Source of the DNA: Myxococcus qinghaiensis
Lineage (GTDB): Bacteria > Myxococcota > Myxococcia > Myxococcales > Myxococcaceae
Length of the DNA stretch: 64,000 nt
Assembly (NCBI RefSeq): GCF_024198215.1
Contig: NZ_JAKCFA010000038.1
Span: 1-64,000, forward strand
Direction of reading: 5' to 3'
The translations under genes were made by a program, and so were the position numbers. The notes under the pieces are model-generated. The model did not search any database. It was not told where the DNA came from and worked only from the letters and a program-made list of their open reading frames with translations. Below are positions 19,219 through 27,129 of this stretch, one piece after another (the first letter of the stretch is position 1; each line of letters starts with the position of its first letter).

Positions 19219-21084
19219 ATGCCTCCCACCCTCGAAGAGCTCCGTGAGCGCGCCCGTCCCTGGCTGGAGCCCGTGCCCGGCACCGCGCCCGCCGGCACGC
19301 AGGCGAAGCATGAGCCGGCCTACGAGGCCATCACCGCGGAGGTGGCGAAGCTGGAGTCCCCCGCCAGCAACGCCGTGCGCTGGGACGAAGTCGTGCGCGG
19401 CGCGGACGAACTGCTCAAGGGCACCACCAAGGACCTCTGGCTCGCCTCGTATCTGGCCTACGGCCTCTATGTCACCCGAGGCATGGACGGCGCCGCTACG
19501 GGCGCGGCCCTGCTCGCGGAGGTGACGGAGCGCTTCTGGCCCGACCTCTTTCCGGAGCTGAAGCGACTGCGCGCGCGCGCGAACGCCGTGGGCTGGTTCG
19601 TGGAGCGGCTGGGCAGGCTGCTGCCTGGTCTGGACCAGGCCAGCGTGAGCGCCGAGTCGCTCGACGCGTTGGCCTTCGCCATCAAGCGCCTGTCCACCCT
19701 GTCGCGTGAGCGCTTCGCGGACCAGGCTCCCGCCTTCGGTCCGATTCAGGAGGCCATCGCACGACTGCGCGCCGGCCTGCCCGAGCCACTCCCCGAGGCA
19801 CCCGCACCAGACGCCGCCCCCACCGGGCCCGTGGACGACACGCCGACCGCGACGGGCCAGGAGCCGGCCACGAGCCCCGCCTCCGCTCCCGCGAACACCG
19901 AAGCTCCGTCGCCGGTGAACACTCACACAGCCCCGAAGACCGAGGCGCCGTCGAGCACGCGGCCCGCATCCCCGAAGGCCGCGCAGCCGTCACGCCCCGC
20001 GTCCCCTCACAACGGTGCCCAGCCTTCGGCGGCCCCCCGTGGAGCGAGCCCGCAGGGCCCCGCTTCAAGCAACGTCGTCGTGCCTCCGCTGCCCGCCCTT
20101 CCCGCGCAGCCGGACCTCTCCAGCACCGAGGCCGTCACTGACTTCCTGCGCAACGTCGGCGCCGCGCTTCTGAGCGCCGCGAGCGCGCTGCGCCACGCGA
20201 GCCACGCCGACCCCGTCTCCTACCGGCTCTTGCGCACCGGGGTGTGGCTGCACCTGGCACGGCCTCCCGTCACGGGAACCAACGGCCGCACGACACTTCA
20301 GCCGCCACCGGACTCGCTGCGCACCAAGCTGGAGAAGCTGGAGGCCCACCAGCGCTGGAGCGAGCTGCTCGACGAGTCCGAGTCCGCCGTCGTCCAGCAC
20401 CGCTTCTGCTTGAGCCCGCACCGCTTCAGCGCCGCCGCGCTCAAGGGACTGGGAGAAACCCACACCGCCGCCCGCGCCGCGCTGGTGCGAGAGCTGCGCG
20501 TGCAGCTTCGCCGCATGCCGGGCGTGGAGGACTTGCTCGCGGCTGACGGCTCGCCCCTCACCGACGAGGACACCCGCGTCTGGTTGCGCGCCGAGGTCCT
20601 TCAGGCGGCTCCCCGCTCCCCTCAGACCTCCCCGGCCCGCACCCAGGCGACAGGCATCCACCTGCCCCCGCTGTCACCCGACGCGGACTCCACCCAGGCC
20701 CAGCCTCTTGGCGAAGAGCAGACGCAAGCGCTGCTGGCGGAGGGCCGCGTTCAGGAGCTGGTCGCCGGACTCCAGGCGGACGTGGCCGCCGCGGGCACGG
20801 GCCGCGCGCGCTTCGTCGCCCGGCTCACCCTGGCGCGCTTGTGTGCGCAAGCCGGACAACTTGCGCTGGCGCGCGCTCTTTTCGACACGCTCGACGACGA
20901 GGTTTCCGCTCATGCGTTGGACGTGTGGGAGCCTTCGTTGGCGGCGGCTTGTCTCGAGGGTTGGCTCGCCACCCGCACCGTCGAGGAAAAGGAGGGGGGA
21001 CGGTTGGCAGTGAAAGTTCGAAACCGCTATCGTCGTCTAGCGCGGTTGGATTCTTCCGCCGCGCTCCGCGTCGTCGGCCCCTGA
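19219..21084 (+). CDS. tssA: T6SS TssA (ImpA_N/VasJ type)
   Basis: Encodes 621 residues. The N-terminal ImpA_N domain (about 1-185) contains DLWLASYLAYGLYVTRGMDG and ERFWPDLFPE. A Pro/Ala/Thr-rich linker (about 185-290) follows, then an all-helical VasJ-like C-terminal region to about 610. TssA proteins of this class cap or coordinate tail sheath and tube growth. It sits 21 nt after tagF. An 83-nt gap to tssB follows, where a new translation unit with its own strong Shine-Dalgarno starts. Confidence 0.88.
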   Translation: MPPTLEELRERARPWLEPVPGTAPAGTQAKHEPAYEAITAEVAKLESPASNAVRWDEVVRGADELLKGTTKDLWLASYLAYGLYVTRGMDGAATGAALLAEVTERFWPDLFPELKRLRARANAVGWFVERLGRLLPGLDQASVSAESLDALAFAIKRLSTLSRERFADQAPAFGPIQEAIARLRAGLPEPLPEAPAPDAAPTGPVDDTPTATGQEPATSPASAPANTEAPSPVNTHTAPKTEAPSSTRPASPKAAQPSRPASPHNGAQPSAAPRGASPQGPASSNVVVPPLPALPAQPDLSSTEAVTDFLRNVGAALLSAASALRHASHADPVSYRLLRTGVWLHLARPPVTGTNGRTTLQPPPDSLRTKLEKLEAHQRWSELLDESESAVVQHRFCLSPHRFSAAALKGLGETHTAARAALVRELRVQLRRMPGVEDLLAADGSPLTDEDTRVWLRAEVLQAAPRSPQTSPARTQATGIHLPPLSPDADSTQAQPLGEEQTQALLAEGRVQELVAGLQADVAAAGTGRARFVARLTLARLCAQAGQLALARALFDTLDDEVSAHALDVWEPSLAAACLEGWLATRTVEEKEGGRLAVKVRNRYRRLARLDSSAALRVVGP

Positions 21085-21167
21085 CGTCACCAGGTTGTTC
21101 CGCGGCGAAGCCTCCCCCCATGCGACGCCCGCGCATTTCTACGTAGGTCTCAAGGAGAGAGCCGCAG

Positions 21168-21662
21168 ATGAGCAAAGAGAGTTCCGTCGCCCCTACCGAG
21201 CGCGTCAACATCGTCTACAAGCCCGCCACCGGCAATGCGCAGGAGCAGGTGGAGCTGCCCCTGAAGGTCCTGATGATGGGGGACTTCACGGGCCAGGCGG
21301 ATGACCGGCCTCTGGAGCAGCGCGCGCCCATCAACGTGGACAAGAGCAACTTCAACGAGGTGATGGCCCAGCAGAACCTCAAGGTCACCCTCACCGCCGC
21401 GGACAAGCTGTCCCACGAAGCGGGCGCGACGATGAATGTCTCGCTCCAGTTCAAGAACCTGTCGGACTTCACGCCCGAGAGCGTCGTCAACCAGGTTCCC
21501 GAGCTCAAGAAGCTCCTGGAGTTGAGAAGCGCGCTCACCGCCCTCAAGGGGCCCCTGGGCAACCTTCCCGCGTTCCGCAAGAAGCTTCAGGCACTCCTGG
21601 CCGACGAAGAGGGCCGCAAGGCGCTCATCAAGGAACTGGGGCTCGAGGAAAAGTCCAAGTAA
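21168..21662 (+). CDS. tssB: T6SS contractile sheath small subunit TssB (VipA)
   Basis: Encodes 164 residues, the normal length. Signatures are RVNIVYKPATG, LPLKVLMMGDFTG, and the FTPE.VV.QVPELKKLLELR..L..LKG region that packs against TssC. A strong AAGGAG Shine-Dalgarno lies 10 nt before the ATG. TssB and TssC co-assemble into the contractile sheath, and tssC follows after 25 nt. Confidence 0.97.
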   Translation: MSKESSVAPTERVNIVYKPATGNAQEQVELPLKVLMMGDFTGQADDRPLEQRAPINVDKSNFNEVMAQQNLKVTLTAADKLSHEAGATMNVSLQFKNLSDFTPESVVNQVPELKKLLELRSALTALKGPLGNLPAFRKKLQALLADEEGRKALIKELGLEEKSK

Positions 21663-21687
21663 CCGCTGACGGGGAACAGAAGACACC

Positions 21688-23172
21688 ATGCCTACCGAGA
21701 CCCTGACCCAGAAGTCGCCGGTTGCCGGCGCCGATGCCTCGCTGTCCCTGCTCGACGAAATCCTCTCCGAGGCGAAGCTCAAGCCCAAGGATGAGGGTTA
21801 CGACGTCGCCAAGCGCGGCGTGCAGGCCTTCATCACGGAGATGCTCGCGCCCAACCGCTCCGAGGAGCGCGTGGACAAGGCGCTCGTCGACGCGATGATC
21901 GCCGAAATCGACAAGCGCCTGTCGTCGCAGGTGAATGAAATCCTCCACGCCACCGAGTTCCAGAAGCTGGAGTCGTCCTGGCGCTCGCTGCGGTTCCTGG
22001 TGGACCGCGTGGACTTCCGCGAGAACACCCGCGTGGAGATGCTCAACGTCTCCAAGGAAGACCTGCAGAAGGACTTCGAGGACGCGCCCGAAGTCGTGAA
22101 GAGCGGCCTGTACAAGCTGGTGTACTCCAACGAGTACGGTGTCTTCGGTGGCAAGCCCTACGGCATCATCTCCGCCAACTACGACTTCGGCGTGGGCCCG
22201 CAGGACATCGACCTGCTGCGCAAGTGCGCGTCGGTGGCCGCCATGGCGCACGCGCCGTTCATCGCCAACACCGCGCCGGAGACCTTCGGCGAGCCCAGCT
22301 TCGTGAAGCTGCCGGACCTCAAGGACCTCAAGTCCCTGTTCGAGGGGCCGCAGTACGCGCGCTGGCACTCGTTCCGCGAGAGCGAGGACGCGCGCTACGT
22401 GGGCCTGGCGCTGCCGCGCTTCCTGCTCCGGCTGCCCTATGGCGAGAAGACGGTGCCCGTGAAGGCCTTCAACTTCACCGAGGACGTCGTCGGCAGCCAC
22501 GAGAAGTACCTGTGGGGCTATGCCTCCGTCGCGCTGACGTCGCGCGTGGCGGACTCCTTCGCCAAGTTCCGCTGGAGCCCGAACATCATCGGTCCCCAGT
22601 CCGGCGGCGCTGTGGAGAACCTGCCCCTGCACCAGTATGAGGCCATGGGGGAGATCCAGACCAAGATTCCCACCGAGGTCATGCTCACCGAGCGGCGCGA
22701 GTACGAGCTGTCCGAGGAAGGCTTCATCGGCCTCGTGTTCCGCAAGGACTCCGACAACGCGGCGTTCTTCAGCGCCAACTCCACCCAGAAGCCCAAGTTC
22801 TTCGGCAACACCCCGGAGGGCAAGGTCGCGGAGACGAACTACCGTCTGGGTACGCAGCTGCCGTACATGTTCATCATGACGCGCCTCGCGCACTACATCA
22901 AAGTGCTCCAGCGCGAACAGATTGGCAGCTGGAAGGAGAAGTCAGACCTGGAGCGTGAGCTGAATCAATGGCTCAGCCAGTACATCTCCGACATGGATGA
23001 CCCCGCGCCCGCCGTGCGCTCGCGCCGTCCGCTGAAGGCCGCGCGCGTCGTCGTCGAGGACGTGGACGGTCAGCCGGGCTGGTACCGCTGCAGCCTGCAG
23101 GTGCGCCCGCACTTCAAGTACATGGGCGCGTCGTTCACCCTGTCCTTGGTTGGCAAGTTGGACAAGGAGTAG
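21688..23172 (+). CDS. tssC: T6SS contractile sheath large subunit TssC (VipB)
   Basis: Encodes 494 residues, the full family length. Recognisable stretches are FQKLESSWRSLRFLVDR, EYGVFGGKPYGIISANYDF, WHSFRESEDARYVGLALPRFLLRLPYG, TEVMLTERREYELSEEGFIGL and LPYMFIMTRLAHYIKVLQRE. With TssB it forms the sheath that contracts to drive the Hcp tube. A strong hairpin follows in the gap before hcp. Confidence 0.98.
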   Translation: MPTETLTQKSPVAGADASLSLLDEILSEAKLKPKDEGYDVAKRGVQAFITEMLAPNRSEERVDKALVDAMIAEIDKRLSSQVNEILHATEFQKLESSWRSLRFLVDRVDFRENTRVEMLNVSKEDLQKDFEDAPEVVKSGLYKLVYSNEYGVFGGKPYGIISANYDFGVGPQDIDLLRKCASVAAMAHAPFIANTAPETFGEPSFVKLPDLKDLKSLFEGPQYARWHSFRESEDARYVGLALPRFLLRLPYGEKTVPVKAFNFTEDVVGSHEKYLWGYASVALTSRVADSFAKFRWSPNIIGPQSGGAVENLPLHQYEAMGEIQTKIPTEVMLTERREYELSEEGFIGLVFRKDSDNAAFFSANSTQKPKFFGNTPEGKVAETNYRLGTQLPYMFIMTRLAHYIKVLQREQIGSWKEKSDLERELNQWLSQYISDMDDPAPAVRSRRPLKAARVVVEDVDGQPGWYRCSLQVRPHFKYMGASFTLSLVGKLDKE

Positions 23173-23223
23173 CAGGGACCTTCACCTGGTGTCATTCAGT
23201 TCAGCTATCCTGCAGGCCGCACC

Positions 23224-23246
23224 CCCGGGCTCACGGTGAGCCTGGG
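23224..23246 (+). terminator. Hairpin between tssC and hcp
   Basis: A 10-bp inverted repeat (CCCGGGCTCA/TGAGCCTGGG, one G-T pair) with a 3-nt CGG loop lies in the 113-nt gap. It is followed by CTTCCC rather than a U-tract. It may partly terminate tssBC transcripts or protect a processed, highly translated hcp mRNA. Confidence 0.5.
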
Positions 23247-23286
23247 CTTCCCGCGCGCACGACGCGCATTGCAACGAGGTTGATGC

Positions 23287-23778
23287 ATGGCCGAATCAGT
23301 CCACTTGTTCCTGAAGGCAAACGGGCAGGACATCAAGGGCAGTAGCACCCAGACGAGCATGCAGCGCGAAGGCAGCATCGAGTGCCTGACCTATCAGCAG
23401 TCGGTCATCACCGCGCGGGAGACGGGCTCTGGCATGGCGACGGGTCGTCGCCAGTACGAGCCGCTGGTCATCCGCAAGCGCATCGACAAGTCGACGCCGC
23501 TGCTGATGAAGGCCCTGACGGAGAACACGGTCGTCGAGGGAACCTTCAAGTTCTACCGCCCGGCGCCGGCCGGCGACGGCACCACCGAGCAGTTCTACAC
23601 GGTGTCCATCAGCAAGGCGCGCATCAGCTCCATCAAGCAGATCAACCCGGATGTGTTTGATCCGGCGAAGGCGAACCAGCCGACCCTCGAGGAGGTCTCG
23701 TTCGTCTACCACACCATCAACTGGACCATCACCGACGGCGGCGCGACCCACGAAGACAGCTGGAACGACAACCGCTGA
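23287..23778 (+). CDS. hcp: T6SS tube protein Hcp (TssD)
   Basis: Encodes 163 residues, typical of Hcp. It begins with AESVHLFLKANGQDIKGS and contains R.Y.PLVI.KRIDKSTPLLMKALT and TIS.ARISSIKQ. Hcp hexamers stack into the tube inside the sheath and are a standard readout of T6SS activity. GAGG precedes the ATG by about 8 nt. It is set apart from tssC by 113 nt with a strong hairpin, so it may be expressed at a different level from the sheath genes. Confidence 0.97.
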   Translation: MAESVHLFLKANGQDIKGSSTQTSMQREGSIECLTYQQSVITARETGSGMATGRRQYEPLVIRKRIDKSTPLLMKALTENTVVEGTFKFYRPAPAGDGTTEQFYTVSISKARISSIKQINPDVFDPAKANQPTLEEVSFVYHTINWTITDGGATHEDSWNDNR

Positions 23779-23858
23779 TGCGCAGTCAGCCACCGTCCGT
23801 CCGGGCCGGCAACGGTCACGGGCGGTCGGGGTGGCTGGCCTGAAGAGACGACACCGCC

Positions 23859-24254
23859 ATGGGCTCCAGAGGTCTGCTCTCCCGCATCGCCGAGGGTCGC
23901 GGCACGCTCGCCACGCCAGGCGACGTGGTGGAGTCCATCGCCGAGCACCTGCGCGCCCTGCTCAACACCCGCAAGGGTGAGTCCGTGGCGGCGCCGAACT
24001 TCGGCATCCTGGACCTGAACGACGTCATCCACACCTACCCGTCGGCGGTGCCACGGATGTCGCAGTCCATCCGCGGGGCCATCCAGGAGTTCGAGCCACG
24101 CCTGAAGAGCGTGGTGGTGCAGCACGCGCCGGACCCGGATGATCCGACGGCGCTGCGCTTCGACATCACCGCCCAGCTCGCGACGCGCTCGCGGCGGGGG
24201 ACGGTGCGCTTCCATACGCAGGTGAACCCGGGCGGGCGCGTGGACCTGTGGTGA
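23859..24254 (+). CDS. tssE: T6SS baseplate TssE (gp25-like)
   Basis: Encodes 131 residues. It shows the gp25 fold: SI..HLRALLNTRKG, NFGILDLND, and the conserved EFEPRL motif that caps the sheath at the baseplate. The upstream Shine-Dalgarno is weak. It is followed by tssF after 28 nt and belongs to the tssE-tssF-tssG baseplate wedge unit. Confidence 0.94.
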   Translation: MGSRGLLSRIAEGRGTLATPGDVVESIAEHLRALLNTRKGESVAAPNFGILDLNDVIHTYPSAVPRMSQSIRGAIQEFEPRLKSVVVQHAPDPDDPTALRFDITAQLATRSRRGTVRFHTQVNPGGRVDLW

Positions 24255-24282
24255 GCCGCGGGGTGTTGGGCGGAGGGCGAGG

Positions 24283-26037
24283 ATGTTCAGCAAGTACTAC
24301 CTGAGTGAGCTGACGTACCTGCGGGAGATGGGCCGGGCCTTCGGGCTGGCCAACCCGTCGCTCGCGGGCCTGCTGGTGGAGCGCGGCGCGGATCCCGACG
24401 TGGAGCGGCTGCTGGAGGGCTTCGCCTTCCTGACGGCCCGCATCCGCGAGCGCGTGGACGACGACGTGCCGGAGTTGGTGCACGGGCTGACGGAGCTGTT
24501 GCTGCCGCACTACCTGCGCCCCCTGCCCGCCGCGTCCATCGTCGAGTTCTCCCCGCACCTGCGCTCGCTGCGCGGCCGCTCGAAGCTGGCGGCCGGGGCG
24601 GAGGTCGCCTCGCAGCCCATCGACGGCACCCGCTGCGTCTTCCGCACGACGACGGACGTGGACCTGCTGCCGGTGCAGATCACCGACGCGGTGCTGGACC
24701 GCTCGTCCATTGCCTCCCCCGTGCTGCGGCTGTCCTTCCAGACGACGGAGCAGGGCCGCGCGGAGGTGTTCCGCCAGCAGGGACTGCGTCTGTTCATCCA
24801 CGGAGAGTTGTCCGCCTCCGCCGTGGTGCTGCTGAGCCTCTTGCGCTACTGCGGCCAGGTGCGCGTGCGCGGCGCGTCCTCGCAGGGCGACGGAATCAAG
24901 CTGCCCGCGGGCGCCATCCAGGCGGTGGGCTTCCAGGGAGACTTCCGGATGCTGCCGTGGCCGCGCGCGAGCGAGGGCTACCGGCTGTTGCAGGAGTACC
25001 TGACGCTGCCGGAGAAGTTCCTGTTCTTCGACGTGAAGAACCTGGACGCGGCGGCGGCGCACGTCCGCGAGGACCGGTTCGAGATTGCCTTCCACCTGGA
25101 GCGGCCGCCGCCCCTGGACTCGCGCATCCACCGGGAGATGTTCCGGCTGCACTGCACGCCGGTGGTCAACCTCTTCAGCGCCTCGGCCGACCCCGTCCTG
25201 CACCACGCGTTGGACCGCGAGCACCTGCTGCGCGCCGCGGACCTGCCGGCGAATCACGCCGAGGTGTACTCGGTGGACTCGGTGACGGGCCTGAAGGCCG
25301 GTCGCAACGAGCGGCGCGGCTACCGGCCCTTCTTCGAGTTCAGCCACACGGTGGGCGGCGACGCGGAGCAGTCCTTCTACCGGCTGCGGCGCACGCACTC
25401 GCCGCTGGATGAAGCCATCGACATGTACATCACGCTGGAGACTCCGCGGGACGTGGCCCCGGAGCTCGGCGCCGAGGAGGCGCTCTCCATCGACCTGACG
25501 TGCACCAACCGCATGTTGCCGTCGCGGCTCCAGGTGGGTGACTTGACGGAGTCCACGTCCGCCAGCCCCACGCAGGCGAAGTTCAAGAACATCTCCCCGG
25601 TGAGCCGGCCGGCGCGCGCGCCGCTGGGCGCGGAGCTGCACTGGCGGCTTTTGTCTCACCTGGCCATCAACCAGCACTCGCTGGCGGACGCGGCGGCGCT
25701 GCGGCGGCTGATGGACCTGTACAACTTCCACTCGCTCACGGACAACCTGGCCGCGCGCGCCAGCCGCCTGCGCATCAACGCCATCCGCGCGGTGGAGACC
25801 AAGCCCGTCACGCGCTTCCTGGAGGGCGCGCCGCTGCGAGGCCACCGCACCCGGGTGGACCTGGACGAGGAGAACTTCATGGGCGTGGGGGACTCGTTCC
25901 TCTTCGGCTGCGTGCTGGAGGAATTGCTCGCGTCCCACGTCACCATCAACTCCTTCAACGAGCTGAGCATCCGCCTCCACCCCTCGCAGACGGAGTACAT
26001 GTGGCTTCCGAGGAACGGCTCCCAGACGCTCTTGTAG
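24283..26037 (+). CDS. tssF: T6SS baseplate TssF
   Basis: Encodes 584 residues. The N-terminus FSKYYLSELTYLREMGRAFG and the following LLEGFAFLTARIRERVDDDVPEL..GL..LL.PHYLRPLP are diagnostic of TssF, homologous to phage gp6. It has a strong GGAGGGCGAGG Shine-Dalgarno. Its 3' end overlaps the tssG start by 37 nt. Confidence 0.96.
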   Translation: MFSKYYLSELTYLREMGRAFGLANPSLAGLLVERGADPDVERLLEGFAFLTARIRERVDDDVPELVHGLTELLLPHYLRPLPAASIVEFSPHLRSLRGRSKLAAGAEVASQPIDGTRCVFRTTTDVDLLPVQITDAVLDRSSIASPVLRLSFQTTEQGRAEVFRQQGLRLFIHGELSASAVVLLSLLRYCGQVRVRGASSQGDGIKLPAGAIQAVGFQGDFRMLPWPRASEGYRLLQEYLTLPEKFLFFDVKNLDAAAAHVREDRFEIAFHLERPPPLDSRIHREMFRLHCTPVVNLFSASADPVLHHALDREHLLRAADLPANHAEVYSVDSVTGLKAGRNERRGYRPFFEFSHTVGGDAEQSFYRLRRTHSPLDEAIDMYITLETPRDVAPELGAEEALSIDLTCTNRMLPSRLQVGDLTESTSASPTQAKFKNISPVSRPARAPLGAELHWRLLSHLAINQHSLADAAALRRLMDLYNFHSLTDNLAARASRLRINAIRAVETKPVTRFLEGAPLRGHRTRVDLDEENFMGVGDSFLFGCVLEELLASHVTINSFNELSIRLHPSQTEYMWLPRNGSQTLL

Positions 26038-27044
26038 AAGCGGCCCGGAAGCTGGCCGAGGCGGCGCCCCGGGTGGGCTTCTTCCCGCTGGTGGCCTTCC
26101 TGGAGCGGCTCACCAAGGACGCGGTGCGCGTGGGCGGGCCCGGCCCCGTCAACGAGGAGATGATCCGCTTCCGGCATGACCCGTCGCTGGGTTTTCCCTC
26201 CGGCGACGTCAGCGAGGTGACGCTGCGGCAGGTGCCGGTGCGGCCGGAGGACCCATACGCGACCCGTCCGTTGTTCGAGGTGGTGACGCGCTTCCTGGGC
26301 CTGACGGGTGCGGTGAGTCCCCTGCCCCACTACATCGCCGAGGAGGTCGCCCAGGAGGACCCGGACGCGCCCGTGCGGCGCGAGTTCCTGGACCTGTTCC
26401 ACCACCGGCTCCTGTCGCTGCTGTATCGAATCGAGTCGAAGTACCGCATCACCAGCGAGACGGACACGACCTTCACGGACCAGTGGTCCCGCCGGTTGCT
26501 CGCCCTGGGCGGCTTCGACACGTACGAGCAGCCCCGCAAGGGCGGCCTGCCGACCTGGCGCCTCTTGCGCATCGCCCCGCTGCTCGCCAGCCGTGCCCGC
26601 ACGGCGGAGCAGCTGGAGGTGGCGCTCCAGGACGTGTTGAACGAGGACCTGGAGGGCGCGCGGGTGTCGGTGCGGCAGTTCGTCGGCCGCTGGGTGGACA
26701 TCGACGCCCGGGTGCAGCTCGGGCGGGCCAACCACGTGCTCGGCCGCAACATGCTCCTGGGGGGCAAGGCGTTCGACCGGACGGGGAAGATTCAACTGCA
26801 CATCAGCCCGCTGCCGCCGCGCGCGTACAAGCGGCTGATGCCGGATGGAGACCTGCTCCCCCTCGTTCGGGAGGTGGTGTCGCTCTTCGTCAGGGATCCG
26901 CTGGAATACGATTTGGAGCTGGGGCTCACCGAGGGCGTGCGCCAGCAGTTCCGGCTTTCGCGCAAGGAGCCGAGCCAGCTCGGCCGCGACACCTGGCTGG
27001 GCTCCAGCCAGCAGACACACCTGAGTGTTCCCGTCGGGAGATGA
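26001..27044 (+). CDS. tssG: T6SS baseplate TssG
   Basis: Encodes 347 residues. It contains RVGFFPLVAFLERL, RFRHDPSLGFPSGDV, LTGAVSPLPHYIAEEV and FLDLFHHRLLSLLYR, all typical of TssG (gp7-like wedge protein). The start is a GTG at 26001, inside the end of tssF; the ATG two bases earlier is in the tssF frame. Overlap suggests coupled synthesis of the TssF2G complex. Confidence 0.95.
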   Translation: MASEERLPDALVEAARKLAEAAPRVGFFPLVAFLERLTKDAVRVGGPGPVNEEMIRFRHDPSLGFPSGDVSEVTLRQVPVRPEDPYATRPLFEVVTRFLGLTGAVSPLPHYIAEEVAQEDPDAPVRREFLDLFHHRLLSLLYRIESKYRITSETDTTFTDQWSRRLLALGGFDTYEQPRKGGLPTWRLLRIAPLLASRARTAEQLEVALQDVLNEDLEGARVSVRQFVGRWVDIDARVQLGRANHVLGRNMLLGGKAFDRTGKIQLHISPLPPRAYKRLMPDGDLLPLVREVVSLFVRDPLEYDLELGLTEGVRQQFRLSRKEPSQLGRDTWLGSSQQTHLSVPVGR

Positions 27045-27129
27045 GACACTCCGATATGGGCGGCCCCGGGTGCGGGGATTTACGGCGTGAGAGCCGCCCG
27101 GTATACCCTTCGACCACCGTTGTCACAGC

